Source: Paenibacillaceae bacterium (GTDB lineage: Bacteria; Bacillota; Bacilli; Paenibacillales; NBRC-103111). From it: DNA of 64,000 nucleotides. Both the position numbers and the translations under genes were made by a program. Numbering within the stretch: position 1 is the first letter of the stretch; every line of letters starts with the position of its first letter. Below are positions 43,213-52,421 of this stretch, piece after piece. Below the pieces are notes generated by a model that saw only the letters and a program-made list of their open reading frames with translations, was not told where the DNA came from and did no database searches. The stretch spans positions 1 to 64,000 of the forward strand of contig JAQSYI010000038.1 in assembly GCA_029256185.1 (NCBI GenBank), written 5' to 3'.

Positions 43213-44550
43213 ATGAAGAAGTGGTTGGGAGCCGGTTTATCGCTGGTCATGGCAGGAGCCCTTGCAGCGGGGTGCGGAGGCAATGACAATACAGATGGTT
43301 CATCCGCTGCGGCAGGTGGTGCAAGCGGCAAGCCTGCCGAGAAGATTACCTTAAGCGTCTGGCATAACTGGACGGGGCAGGATGCCAAATCCATTGCCAT
43401 GAGAAAGATCCTGGACGATTTTGCATCCCAGAACCCGGGAGTGACATTGGAGCAGGAGGGATTGCCCTCTGACGGATTGAAGACCCGGCTGAGAACGGTT
43501 GCCGCGGCCAATGAAATGCCGGATCTGTTCGTTATGTGGCCGGATGCCATGACCAAGGAATTCGTGAAGGGAGATCTGCTTCAGCCTATCGGCGCCTTTT
43601 TGGACAGCAAGCCGGAGTGGAAGAACAATTTCATCCCCAATGCGCTGGACGGGTATACGGTGGACGGGAAGATTTACTCCGTCCCCATGAATTTGGCGCC
43701 AAGCTCCTTCATCTATTACAACCAAGCCATCTTCGACAAATATAATGTGAAGGTTCCCAAGACCTGGGATGAATTAAAAGCCGCCATCGACACCTTCAAT
43801 AAGAACAATGTGATTCCCATTTCCTTGGGGAATAAGGCCAACTGGGTGGTGCAATCCACTATCTTCAGCACCATTGCCGACCGGGTAACCGGCACGGAAT
43901 GGTTTGTCAAGGCCGTCAACCAGGACGGGGCGAAGTTTACCGATCCCGAATTCATCCAGGCTCTGACCGTGCTTCAGGATTTGGGCAAAATCAAGGCCTT
44001 CCAGGAAGGCTACAACAGCATCGACCAAAATCAGATGAACCAGCTGTTTTATCAGGGTAAAGCGGCCATGTTCATCAACGGCGGCTGGGCTATGGCCGAT
44101 GTGGTGAACAACGCTCCCAAGGACGTGCTGGACCATACCCATGTGACCATTCTGCCGCCGGTTAACGGAGGCAAAGGGCAGGCTCAGATGACTGCCGGTG
44201 TTGTAGGAACAGGTATGGGCATGAGCAAGAAGCTGACGGGAGCGAAGAAAGAGATGGCGGAGATGCTGCTGTACGCGCTGTCCGGTCCGGACGGGCAAAA
44301 GGCGACGCTGGGAAGCAGCACTCTGGTCAGCTACAAGATCGAGTTGGATAAGAGCAAGGCCCACCCGCTGTTCGTAGAACTCCATGAGCTGATGAAGACA
44401 GTGAAAATCTCTCCGGTATATGATTCCAAGCTCAGCTCCGCCGCAGTGGATGTTATCAATAACGGTTTGCAGGAGCTGCTGATGGGAAGCACTCCCGAAG
44501 CCGTCGCCAAGAAAGTCCAGGATGCCCAGGCAGGGGCATTGGGCAAGTAA
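43213..44550 (+). CDS. Sugar-binding lipoprotein of CUT1 ABC importer
   Basis: 445 residues. Lipobox LAAGC (cysteine at residue 21) then a type I solute-binding fold: LSVWHNWTGQDAKSIAMRKILDDFA, LFVMWPDAMTKEFVKGDLLQPIG, FINGGWAMADVV. GGAGG is about nine bases before the ATG at 43213. It is the receptor for the permeases that follow after a hairpin at 44570-44592. Ligand unknown, probably a manno-oligosaccharide from context. Confidence 0.9.
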   Translation: MKKWLGAGLSLVMAGALAAGCGGNDNTDGSSAAAGGASGKPAEKITLSVWHNWTGQDAKSIAMRKILDDFASQNPGVTLEQEGLPSDGLKTRLRTVAAANEMPDLFVMWPDAMTKEFVKGDLLQPIGAFLDSKPEWKNNFIPNALDGYTVDGKIYSVPMNLAPSSFIYYNQAIFDKYNVKVPKTWDELKAAIDTFNKNNVIPISLGNKANWVVQSTIFSTIADRVTGTEWFVKAVNQDGAKFTDPEFIQALTVLQDLGKIKAFQEGYNSIDQNQMNQLFYQGKAAMFINGGWAMADVVNNAPKDVLDHTHVTILPPVNGGKGQAQMTAGVVGTGMGMSKKLTGAKKEMAEMLLYALSGPDGQKATLGSSTLVSYKIELDKSKAHPLFVELHELMKTVKISPVYDSKLSSAAVDVINNGLQELLMGSTPEAVAKKVQDAQAGALGK

Positions 44551-44569
44551 GCCAAGCGGAAGCCGAAGC

Positions 44570-44592
44570 CGGCCCTCCCTCCGGGAGGGCCG
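44570..44592 (+). other. Stem-loop between binding-protein and permease genes
   Basis: A perfect 10-bp stem (CGGCCCTCCC and complement) with a TCC loop and no T-run. Such hairpins commonly stabilise the upstream part of an ABC operon mRNA so that binding protein is made in excess. Confidence 0.7.
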
Positions 44593-44642
44593 ATATTGTA
44601 ACAAGGGAATTATTTGGATACCCGGGAGAGGGAGTGAAGAAA

Positions 44643-45545
44643 ATGAGAGAAAGCCAGGTGCGCCGTTTCGTAGCCGTCGGCTTGCTGCCTGCTGTGCTGA
44701 TCTATGCCCTGTTTGTATTCGTTCCGGTCCTTTGGTCCGCCTATTACGGCTTCTTTGACTGGAAGGGAATCGGCGCGGCCAAATTTATCGGACTGGACAA
44801 CTATGTGGAAGCGCTGCATGATACCATTTTCTGGCGGGCGTTAAAAAATAATGTGATCTTCGTGTTGGCCTCCGTTTTCGGTCAAGTGCCGATTGCGCTG
44901 GTGCTGGCGATAATGCTGCACAAGGGCAGCTATCTGCAGCGGTTTCTCCGTTCCGCTGTATTTATGCCCATGGTGCTGTCTTCGGTTGTCATCGGGATGA
45001 TCTGGCAGTACATCTACCATCCGCAGATCGGCATCCTGAACTTTTTGCTGGACCGCCTGGGACTGTCGGGCTGGAAGCTGCAATGGCTGTCTGACCCCAA
45101 GATCGCCATCTTTTCCTTGACGCCGCCCTTGATCTGGAGCTTTGTGGGACTGTACCTGATCATCTTCATCTCTGCTCTGCAGAATATCCCCGGCGAGATT
45201 CACGACGCGGCCAAGATGGACGGGGCCGAAGGGGCAAGAAAACTTGTGTCGGTGACGCTTCCCATGATCTGGAGCACGGTTCAGGTGGCCATTGTGCTGT
45301 GCATCTCCGGCAGCCTGAAATCCTTTGATCTGGTGTACGTGATGACCAAGGGCGGACCCGCCCATGCCACAGAGCTGCTCGCCACTTATATGTACAATTC
45401 AACATTCTCCTCCTACCGGTACGGCTTCGGCAGCGCTATCTCCACGTCGATCATTCTGATCAGTCTCACGTTCATTGGCACCTCCCAATGGCTCATGAGC
45501 CGCAAACAAAGAAGAACGGCGCGAAAGGAAGGGATGGCAGGATGA
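44643..45545 (+). CDS. CUT1 ABC permease, MalF-like
   Basis: 300 residues, about six membrane segments. EAA loop: EIHDAAKMDGAEGARKLVSVTLPMIWSTVQV. GGGAGAGGGA precedes ATG 44643; an in-frame GTG at 44634 overlaps that site. Pairs with the next permease, with which it overlaps by four bases. Confidence 0.88.
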   Translation: MRESQVRRFVAVGLLPAVLIYALFVFVPVLWSAYYGFFDWKGIGAAKFIGLDNYVEALHDTIFWRALKNNVIFVLASVFGQVPIALVLAIMLHKGSYLQRFLRSAVFMPMVLSSVVIGMIWQYIYHPQIGILNFLLDRLGLSGWKLQWLSDPKIAIFSLTPPLIWSFVGLYLIIFISALQNIPGEIHDAAKMDGAEGARKLVSVTLPMIWSTVQVAIVLCISGSLKSFDLVYVMTKGGPAHATELLATYMYNSTFSSYRYGFGSAISTSIILISLTFIGTSQWLMSRKQRRTARKEGMAG

Positions 45546-46417
45546 ATACATCAGTTACGCTTGCACGGGTTCAGACGGCTAGGGTGCGTGCCGGCTGGAA
45601 ACGCCTGAAGGGTGCCGTTATATGGACACTGCTTACGCTCTATGGTATTTTAGCGTTGTATCCGTTGTTCTGGTTGTTCATCAGCGCGTTCAAGTCCAAT
45701 GCAGAATTCGTCAATACCCCCTTCGGCCTGCCGGCGGCCTGGCAGACGGAGAACTTCGCCAAGGCCTGGCAGAGCGCGAAGATGGGGACGGCCTTCAGCA
45801 ACTCGGTGCTGGTATCCGCTTGTTCCCTGGTGCTGACCCTGTTTATCGCCGCATTGGCCTCCTATGTGCTGTCCCGGTTCAGGTTCCGCTTCAAGGCCTT
45901 TATCCTTGCATTCTTCGTGGTAGGGATGCTGATTCCCATTCACAGCACCCTGGTCCCGTTATTCATATTAATGAAGCAGATGACTCTGCTCAATACCTAT
46001 TGGGCCTTGATTCTGCCTTACAGCGCCTTTGCCCTGCCGACGGCCATCTTCGTTCTGACCGCCTATTTGCTGGGTATTCCCAAGGAAATTGAAGAAGCGG
46101 CCTATATGGACGGAGCAGGCTTGTGGGGCGTATTCTTCCGGATCATGCTGCCGGTTTCACTTCCGGCCCTGTCCACTGTCACGATCCTGAGCTTCTTGCA
46201 TTTTTGGAATGACTTTTCATTCGCTTTGGTTTTCATCAGCAAGTCCAGTCTGAAGACGCTGCCGCTAAGCGTAGCCAACTTTGCGGACGGCTACCAGACG
46301 GATTACAGCCTGACTCTTGCCGCAATGACCATCGCCGTAATTCCCACCATCATCATTTATCTGATCTTCCAGGAGCAGGTGATGAAGGGGATGACGGCCG
46401 GAGCAGTCAAGGGCTGA
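45542..46417 (+). CDS. CUT1 ABC permease, MalG-like
   Basis: 291 residues, six membrane segments. EAA loop: EIEEAAYMDGAGLWGVFFRIMLPVSLPALSTV, and the usual C-terminus QVMKGMTAGAVKG. Start ATGA overlaps the stop of the first permease. No ATPase gene follows, so a shared MsmX-type ATPase is expected from elsewhere. Confidence 0.88.
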   Translation: MNTSVTLARVQTARVRAGWKRLKGAVIWTLLTLYGILALYPLFWLFISAFKSNAEFVNTPFGLPAAWQTENFAKAWQSAKMGTAFSNSVLVSACSLVLTLFIAALASYVLSRFRFRFKAFILAFFVVGMLIPIHSTLVPLFILMKQMTLLNTYWALILPYSAFALPTAIFVLTAYLLGIPKEIEEAAYMDGAGLWGVFFRIMLPVSLPALSTVTILSFLHFWNDFSFALVFISKSSLKTLPLSVANFADGYQTDYSLTLAAMTIAVIPTIIIYLIFQEQVMKGMTAGAVKG

Positions 46418-46453
46418 CAGAGGCGAAAGAACAAGACGGCGGGAGGGATAGGC

Positions 46454-48217
46454 ATGGGGCGCTGGATGGGATATTCGCTGCAACGGAAGCTGAGCTTGAT
46501 TATCCTGCTGCTGACCTTGATTCCCCTGCTGTTCCTCGGCATCTATGCCTATATCATCTCGTCTCGGACCACAGAGGAGAAGATGAAGCAATCCGGTCTG
46601 GACACCTTGCGCCAGATGCAGGGCAATCTGCGCTTTATTGTCAGGGATGTGGAGAGCATGTCTCTGTTCCTCATCGGCCAAAGCGATATTCAGCAGTTCA
46701 TGAGAGATCCTGCGGCATGGGAAAACGTGGGGGCCAGAACCAAGATCGTCGGCTTAGTCACCAATCTGGTCACCTCCAAGAACTATATTACCGACATTAC
46801 CTTGTATCACGAGCATGCCGAGGCGCTCTCCACCAGAAGCATCTACCACAGCGATCTGGAAAAGCATATCCGGATTGCGGATGTAACCGACAAGATGTGG
46901 ACGGAACTGTACGGCATCGAAAGCTACTCGGGCCATAAAGAAGTCATTTCTTTTATCCGCCCGCTGCGGAGCATCAATAACTACACCAATCTGGGCTGGC
47001 TGTCCATCAGTCTGGACGAACGGATTATTTCCCGGTACTGGTCGGAGCCCAAGCTGGGAGAAGGGCATGGCGAAGTAGCACTGATCAACAGCGAAGGCAA
47101 GATTCTGTCGGCCACCGACAGCCGGTGGCTCGGCCAATCCATCAATGAGCGCTACCCCGGCTTGCTGGCCCAGATGAATGATCCCTCCCATGGCGCGGTG
47201 CAGTACCAGGGCGGCGGCAAGAAGACGGTGCTGTATTATCAGGAGCCGCTGGTAGGCTGGACGCTGGTCGGAGTAATCCCCTATGAGATCTACTCTGAGC
47301 AGAATGCCTATATTCTGAAGCTTACGGCCACAACGGTGGCGATCTCCGTCCTGGTCAACGCGGGGCTGATCCTGTTTATTGTATCCCGCATCACCAACCC
47401 GCTGAAGGTGCTGACCCGGCTTCTGTCCAAGGTTGATCCCGATGAGCCTCTGCCGGTATATACCAATCATTCCGATGATGAGATCGGCAGGCTGGCGCAG
47501 AGCTACAATATGCTGGGCAAGCACATCAAGCAGCTGAAGGAACAGCTGATCCGCAACGAGGTACGCAAGAAGCAGGCGGATATGTATGCGCTCCAGGCGC
47601 AGATTAATCCCCATTTCCTGTACAACACTCTATCCTCCATCCATTGGATTGCCTTGATGACAGAGGAGCGGCGGATCGCTGACATGGTGGGGGCGCTAAG
47701 CGATTTTCTGCGGTTCAGCCTGAACAAGGGCAAGGAATTCTGCCCGGTTCATCAGGAACTGACCCACATCAGATGCTATATGCAGGTCCAGTCCATCCGC
47801 TTCCCTGACAAGTTCGAAGTGGACTACGTAGTGGATGCGCAATTGAATGACAAGCTGATGCTGAAGCTCCTGCTCCAGCCTCTGGTGGAGAACGCCATGA
47901 TCCATGGGATTCAGAAGCGCCCTGACAAGGGAAGGATCGTGGTCTGCGTGGAGCGCAAGGGAGAGCGGATGGTATTCCAGGTGGTGGATGACGGCGTGGG
48001 GATGACGGAGGAGCAGTTGGAGCTTATTATCGCCAACCTTACCCCGTCCGATGAGGAATGGAGAGTGCAGCCCGGATACGGGCTGCGCAATGTGAATGAA
48101 CGCTTGCTGCTGCATTACGGCCCTGAAGCCGGATTGCAGATCGAGAGCCGCCCCCAGGCTGGGACACGCATTACATTTTCCATTCCGATCAGGGAGGACT
48201 CGCAATGCGAATCATGA
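46454..48217 (+). CDS. Sensor histidine kinase (YesM family)
   Basis: 587 residues. Two membrane segments (about 15-35 and 290-310) enclose an extracellular Cache-like sensor; a HAMP region follows, then the His_kinase motif QAQINPHFLYNTLSSIHWIALM with the phosphoacceptor H387, and the ATPase motifs PLVENAMIHG, DDGVGM and GYGLRNVNERL. GGGAGGG precedes the ATG. It overlaps its response regulator by 13 bases and probably senses the locus's oligosaccharide. Confidence 0.92.
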   Translation: MGRWMGYSLQRKLSLIILLLTLIPLLFLGIYAYIISSRTTEEKMKQSGLDTLRQMQGNLRFIVRDVESMSLFLIGQSDIQQFMRDPAAWENVGARTKIVGLVTNLVTSKNYITDITLYHEHAEALSTRSIYHSDLEKHIRIADVTDKMWTELYGIESYSGHKEVISFIRPLRSINNYTNLGWLSISLDERIISRYWSEPKLGEGHGEVALINSEGKILSATDSRWLGQSINERYPGLLAQMNDPSHGAVQYQGGGKKTVLYYQEPLVGWTLVGVIPYEIYSEQNAYILKLTATTVAISVLVNAGLILFIVSRITNPLKVLTRLLSKVDPDEPLPVYTNHSDDEIGRLAQSYNMLGKHIKQLKEQLIRNEVRKKQADMYALQAQINPHFLYNTLSSIHWIALMTEERRIADMVGALSDFLRFSLNKGKEFCPVHQELTHIRCYMQVQSIRFPDKFEVDYVVDAQLNDKLMLKLLLQPLVENAMIHGIQKRPDKGRIVVCVERKGERMVFQVVDDGVGMTEEQLELIIANLTPSDEEWRVQPGYGLRNVNERLLLHYGPEAGLQIESRPQAGTRITFSIPIREDSQCES

Positions 48218-49767
48218 TTGTCGACGACGAGATCATCATCCGGACAGGGCTCGCCCATGTGATCAAATGGAGCGAGCTGGGGCTTACCCTGCTTGAGCCG
48301 GCAGACTCCGCCGAGGAAGCGCTGGGCCGGCTGGAGAAGGAGCGCCCCAACATCATTCTGACCGATATCCGGATGGCCGGCAAATCGGGGCTGGAGCTGG
48401 CGGAGGAAGCCAAGCGCCTATATCCTGACATGGAAATTATCATACTCTCCGGGTATGATGATTTTGTCTATACACAGCAGGCGATCCGCCAGGGAGTGAG
48501 CGATTATCTGCTGAAGACCAGCCGCCCCGAGGAGATCATCAAGACGGTGCTGAAGGCGGTGCAGCGCATTGAGGAGAAGCGGGCGGATGTAAGCCGCAGC
48601 ATGTTCCAGAACAAGGAGGCCCGCAACCGGCTGTTCGAGTCTTGGATTGTGGAAGGGGAGAATACGGGAGCCAATGCGGAGCAGATCGGAATTCTGCTGC
48701 CCCGTCTGTTTGAGCGGTCCGGCCAGCCTGACCGTAAGCTGTTGATCCTGCTTATATCCGCGGAAGGGTGGAATGAGCCGGTTGCTTCGGAACGGCTGCT
48801 GCTGTTCGCCGTTGAGAATATGATCCATGATCTGATCCGTTGCGAGACGGTCAGCCAGAAGAAGCGGATCGTCGTTGCCATCGAGACGGCGGGAGAGCCG
48901 GGCATCCGCTATTACCGCCCTGTTCTGGAGAAGATCGAACAATTGCTCAAATGCAGGCTGTTCGCAGCGGCCGGCATTTCGGTCGATGATCCGGCGAAGC
49001 TCCACGAGTCCTATCAGACCGCGGATTATACCTTTGGCTATAAAGGGCTGCTTGATCTGCAGTTTTGCGATTACAGCCAAGTGGAGCACCGCAAGGGAGG
49101 CAAGCCTGTCTGCGGCTACAAGGATGAGTTGAAGCTGTTCGCCATTCTGCTTGCGGATGAGCCTCTTTCTCTGAAGGAATGGGTGGACGGCTTTGTCGGC
49201 GGCCAACTCAGGGATCAGCAGATGACCCGGCAATCGCTGGAATCCTTTATCAGCTCCGTTGTGCTGGCGGCCTTCCGCTGGCTGGAGCGGGTGCGGGGAG
49301 TGTCGGGAGAAGGCGGCGATACTCCCAAGCAGCCGGAGGAAATCAAGCTGGGGCTCAGCATGGATCATCCCGCGGAGGAATTATTCCGCCAGTTGTACGC
49401 GATCATGAAGCATTATCACAACTCCATGTCTGCGGGGCAGCCCTCCCATGTCAAGCGGACAATCGCCTATATCGAGACTCATCTGGAAGGGGATGTGGGC
49501 CTGCAGCAAACGGCCCGGTATGTGCATGTGCATCCGGGGCATCTCAGCGAGATTTTCAAGAAGGAAACAGGCATGACCTTCGGTGATTATGTGACCCGCC
49601 AGAAAATGCGCAGGGCTATGGATTTGCTCGCGGAATCTCCTGCCAAGGTCAGCGAGATCGCTTTAAGGGTAGGGTATGAGGATGTGAAATATTTCACCCA
49701 ATTGTTCAAGAAGCAGACAGGCCAAACTCCCAGAGAGTTCCGTGAGAACTCCGGTTCCGGATTCTGA
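48205..49767 (+). CDS. AraC-type response regulator (YesN family)
   Basis: 520 residues. The receiver domain (1-120) has D54 (LTDIRM) as phosphoacceptor, with MIVDDE, LSGYDDF and LLKTSRP. A middle region follows, and a C-terminal double helix-turn-helix (about 410-512, VGLQQTARYVHVHPGHLSEIFKKETGMTFGDYV and VSEIALRVGYEDVKYFTQLFKKQTGQTPREFR). It should activate the locus promoters, plausibly through the shared element at 42028 and 43126. Confidence 0.92.
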   Translation: MRIMIVDDEIIIRTGLAHVIKWSELGLTLLEPADSAEEALGRLEKERPNIILTDIRMAGKSGLELAEEAKRLYPDMEIIILSGYDDFVYTQQAIRQGVSDYLLKTSRPEEIIKTVLKAVQRIEEKRADVSRSMFQNKEARNRLFESWIVEGENTGANAEQIGILLPRLFERSGQPDRKLLILLISAEGWNEPVASERLLLFAVENMIHDLIRCETVSQKKRIVVAIETAGEPGIRYYRPVLEKIEQLLKCRLFAAAGISVDDPAKLHESYQTADYTFGYKGLLDLQFCDYSQVEHRKGGKPVCGYKDELKLFAILLADEPLSLKEWVDGFVGGQLRDQQMTRQSLESFISSVVLAAFRWLERVRGVSGEGGDTPKQPEEIKLGLSMDHPAEELFRQLYAIMKHYHNSMSAGQPSHVKRTIAYIETHLEGDVGLQQTARYVHVHPGHLSEIFKKETGMTFGDYVTRQKMRRAMDLLAESPAKVSEIALRVGYEDVKYFTQLFKKQTGQTPREFRENSGSGF

Positions 49768-49805
49768 GGAATCTTGGCATATTCAGCATAGAGGAGAGAA
49801 GCAAC

Positions 49806-52343
49806 ATGGAACTGAACCATTTGTGGAAGCTGCAGCAGTTTGAGCCGGGAGAGAAGCGCCCGCTGGAGCTGGCCGCTCCGGGACTGGACGACCGTTTCTG
49901 GATATCCGCCAAGGTGCCGGGGGATGTGCATTCGGCTCTCATCGAGCGGAGAATTATCGACAATCCGTATTACGGGCACAACGATGTCAAGTCCAGATGG
50001 ATCGAGGGGAAGGAATGGTGGTACCGGACGGCCTTCGATTATGCCTTGAATGACCGCCAGGAACGCCATGAGCTGGTCTTCGAGGGCCTGGATACCTTCG
50101 CCACGGTATACGTCAACGGCTTGGAGATCGGGACCGCAGACAATATGCTGATGGCCCATACCTTCGATGTGACCCGTGTATTGCGCAACGGCTGGAACAC
50201 GATTGCCGTCAAGTTCGACCCCCTCCATCTCCATAACCGGGACAAGGAGCAGTTCCAGTGGTCCTCCTATACGAAGGAACGCCCGTGGCTGCGCAAGGCG
50301 GCGATGAATTTCGGCTGGGACTGGGGTCCGCGGATGGTGACGGTGGGCATCTGGGGCAAGGTCCGGGTGGAGCGCAGACGCTGCGCCAAGCTGGACGGCG
50401 TTTATGCCAGGACGGTGGAGCTTAGTGAGGGGACGGCCCTTCTGGCAGTGGAGGCAGAGACGGTTGCCTATGACCGGAAATGCCCCCGGGAGTGGGAGGT
50501 CAGGCTCCAGGATGCAAGCGGCGCTGAAGTCTGCGCTTCCGGACGGCAGTCCATGAACGGCTTGACCGGCAGCTGCGGGCTGAGGGTGGAAGCGCCACGG
50601 CTGTGGTGGACCCATGATCTGGGCGAGCCCTACCTGTATACGCTGAAGGTGATCCTATACGCGGGCGGGGAGCAAGTGGATGCTTACGAGACGCGCTTCG
50701 GCATCCGCACCATTGAGCTGGAGCTGAAGGATGCCGATGGCGCCAATTCCTTCGCGTTCGTCCTGAACGGGGTGAAGCTGTTTGCCAAGGGGGCCAACTG
50801 GATTCCCGTAGACCATTTCATAGGGGCTGCCTCCGATGAACGCTACAGGGATCTGATCGATTTGGCTGCCCAATCCAATATGAACATGCTCCGGGTTTGG
50901 GCGGGCGGCATCTATGAGAAGGATGTGTTCTACCGGGAATGCGACCGGGCCGGACTGCTGGTCTGGCAGGACTTCTGCTTTGCCAATGCACTGTTTCCCG
51001 ATTACAACCGGGATTTTATGGATAACGTGCGTGAGGAAGCGGTGTATAATGTGCGCAGGCTGCGGAATCATGCGTCCCTGGCCTTGTGGTGCGGCAACAA
51101 TGAGATTGACTGGCTGTATGACATGAAGACCTCAGGCGGGGATCTCACCTGTCCCTTCTATGGGGAGTCCATCTACCACGAGCTGCTGCCGGAGGTGCTG
51201 GCAGAGCATGATCACAGCCGCCCCTATTGGCCCTCCTCACCCTTCGGCGGCAATGATGCCAACGATCCTGACGCGGGGGACCGCCACAACTGGCAGGTTT
51301 GGCACGGCTCCGTGTATCCCCGCAAGCAGGGAGAGGCTCCTATTCTCGATTACAGCATAGAAGGGGTCACCTTCAAGAATTACAAGCGGGATTTCACTCT
51401 GTTCAGCAGTGAATTCGGCATGCACGCTTCCGCCAACCGCTATACGCTCGAGAAGAACATCCCCGAAGGGGAGTTCTATTGGGGCAGTGTGGAGATGGCG
51501 TACCGCAACAAGGATACCAATCATAAGAAGGGCATCCTGCTGATGGAGGGCTTCACCGGCATCCCCCGGGATATGGAGGAGTATATGAACTTCTCCATGC
51601 TCACCCAGGCCGAAGGGCTGAAATACGGGATCGAGCATTACCGCCGGAACAAGCGCCGGACCAGCGGAGCGCTGATCTGGCAGTTGAATGACAGCTGGCC
51701 GGGCACCAGCTGGTCTCTGCTCGATTATGAGCTTTTGCCGAAGGCGTCGTATTTTTATGCGCAGAAATTTTTTGCCCCCCTGCTGGTTTCGGTGGATCAT
51801 GATCCGGGCCAGCCGCTTAGGATATGGGTGGTCAATGACCGCTTGGAGCCGTATAATGGCGCCATCCGTCTGACGGTTCAGGATTTCTCCGGGAATACGG
51901 TCTATACGGGGGAATGGACGGCTTGCGTTGCCGCCAATTCCGCGCTGGAGCTGGGTCAGGTGAGCGAGGCGGAAGTGCTGGGAGGCCGGGCTGCCGGAGA
52001 GGTTGCGGTGAAGGTGGAGAGTGTGGACGGGCTGATTCCGGCCAACCGCTATTATCTGCGGGACCACAAGGACCTGCAGCTTCCTGCAGTCATGCTTCAG
52101 GCCCGGGTGAACGTGGAGGATTCCTCCGTAACCGTGACAGCCGCCGGAGGACTGGCCCGCATGGTGAAGCTGGACCTGCCCCTCGGCAACATCCGGTTCA
52201 GCGCGAATTACTTCGATCTGGAGCAAGGGGAGAGCTGCGTGGTGGAAATCCGCGACGCCGCCGGCAATGGCGTATCTCTGGCCGGACTGCGGGTCTCGGC
52301 GGTTAACGCACCGCCGGCAGCAGGCGTAGAAGAGCAGCGTTAA
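49806..52343 (+). CDS. Beta-mannosidase (GH2)
   Basis: 845 residues. The N-terminal sugar-binding domain (WKLQQFEPGEKRPLELAAPGLDDRFWISAKVPGDVHSAL) is characteristic of GH2 beta-mannosidases. The acid/base is E433 (CGNNEIDW) and the nucleophile E536 (SSEFGMHA). No signal peptide, so it acts on imported oligosaccharide. Removes terminal beta-mannose from non-reducing ends. RBS GAGGAGAG precedes the ATG. Confidence 0.93.
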   Translation: MELNHLWKLQQFEPGEKRPLELAAPGLDDRFWISAKVPGDVHSALIERRIIDNPYYGHNDVKSRWIEGKEWWYRTAFDYALNDRQERHELVFEGLDTFATVYVNGLEIGTADNMLMAHTFDVTRVLRNGWNTIAVKFDPLHLHNRDKEQFQWSSYTKERPWLRKAAMNFGWDWGPRMVTVGIWGKVRVERRRCAKLDGVYARTVELSEGTALLAVEAETVAYDRKCPREWEVRLQDASGAEVCASGRQSMNGLTGSCGLRVEAPRLWWTHDLGEPYLYTLKVILYAGGEQVDAYETRFGIRTIELELKDADGANSFAFVLNGVKLFAKGANWIPVDHFIGAASDERYRDLIDLAAQSNMNMLRVWAGGIYEKDVFYRECDRAGLLVWQDFCFANALFPDYNRDFMDNVREEAVYNVRRLRNHASLALWCGNNEIDWLYDMKTSGGDLTCPFYGESIYHELLPEVLAEHDHSRPYWPSSPFGGNDANDPDAGDRHNWQVWHGSVYPRKQGEAPILDYSIEGVTFKNYKRDFTLFSSEFGMHASANRYTLEKNIPEGEFYWGSVEMAYRNKDTNHKKGILLMEGFTGIPRDMEEYMNFSMLTQAEGLKYGIEHYRRNKRRTSGALIWQLNDSWPGTSWSLLDYELLPKASYFYAQKFFAPLLVSVDHDPGQPLRIWVVNDRLEPYNGAIRLTVQDFSGNTVYTGEWTACVAANSALELGQVSEAEVLGGRAAGEVAVKVESVDGLIPANRYYLRDHKDLQLPAVMLQARVNVEDSSVTVTAAGGLARMVKLDLPLGNIRFSANYFDLEQGESCVVEIRDAAGNGVSLAGLRVSAVNAPPAAGVEEQR

Positions 52344-52421
52344 GATGCGGGTTCCCCAAGACGGCTTTTTGGCACGGGAAGATGCACGAAAAAAAAGAAA
52401 AGCAATAACAGGAGGAGAACA

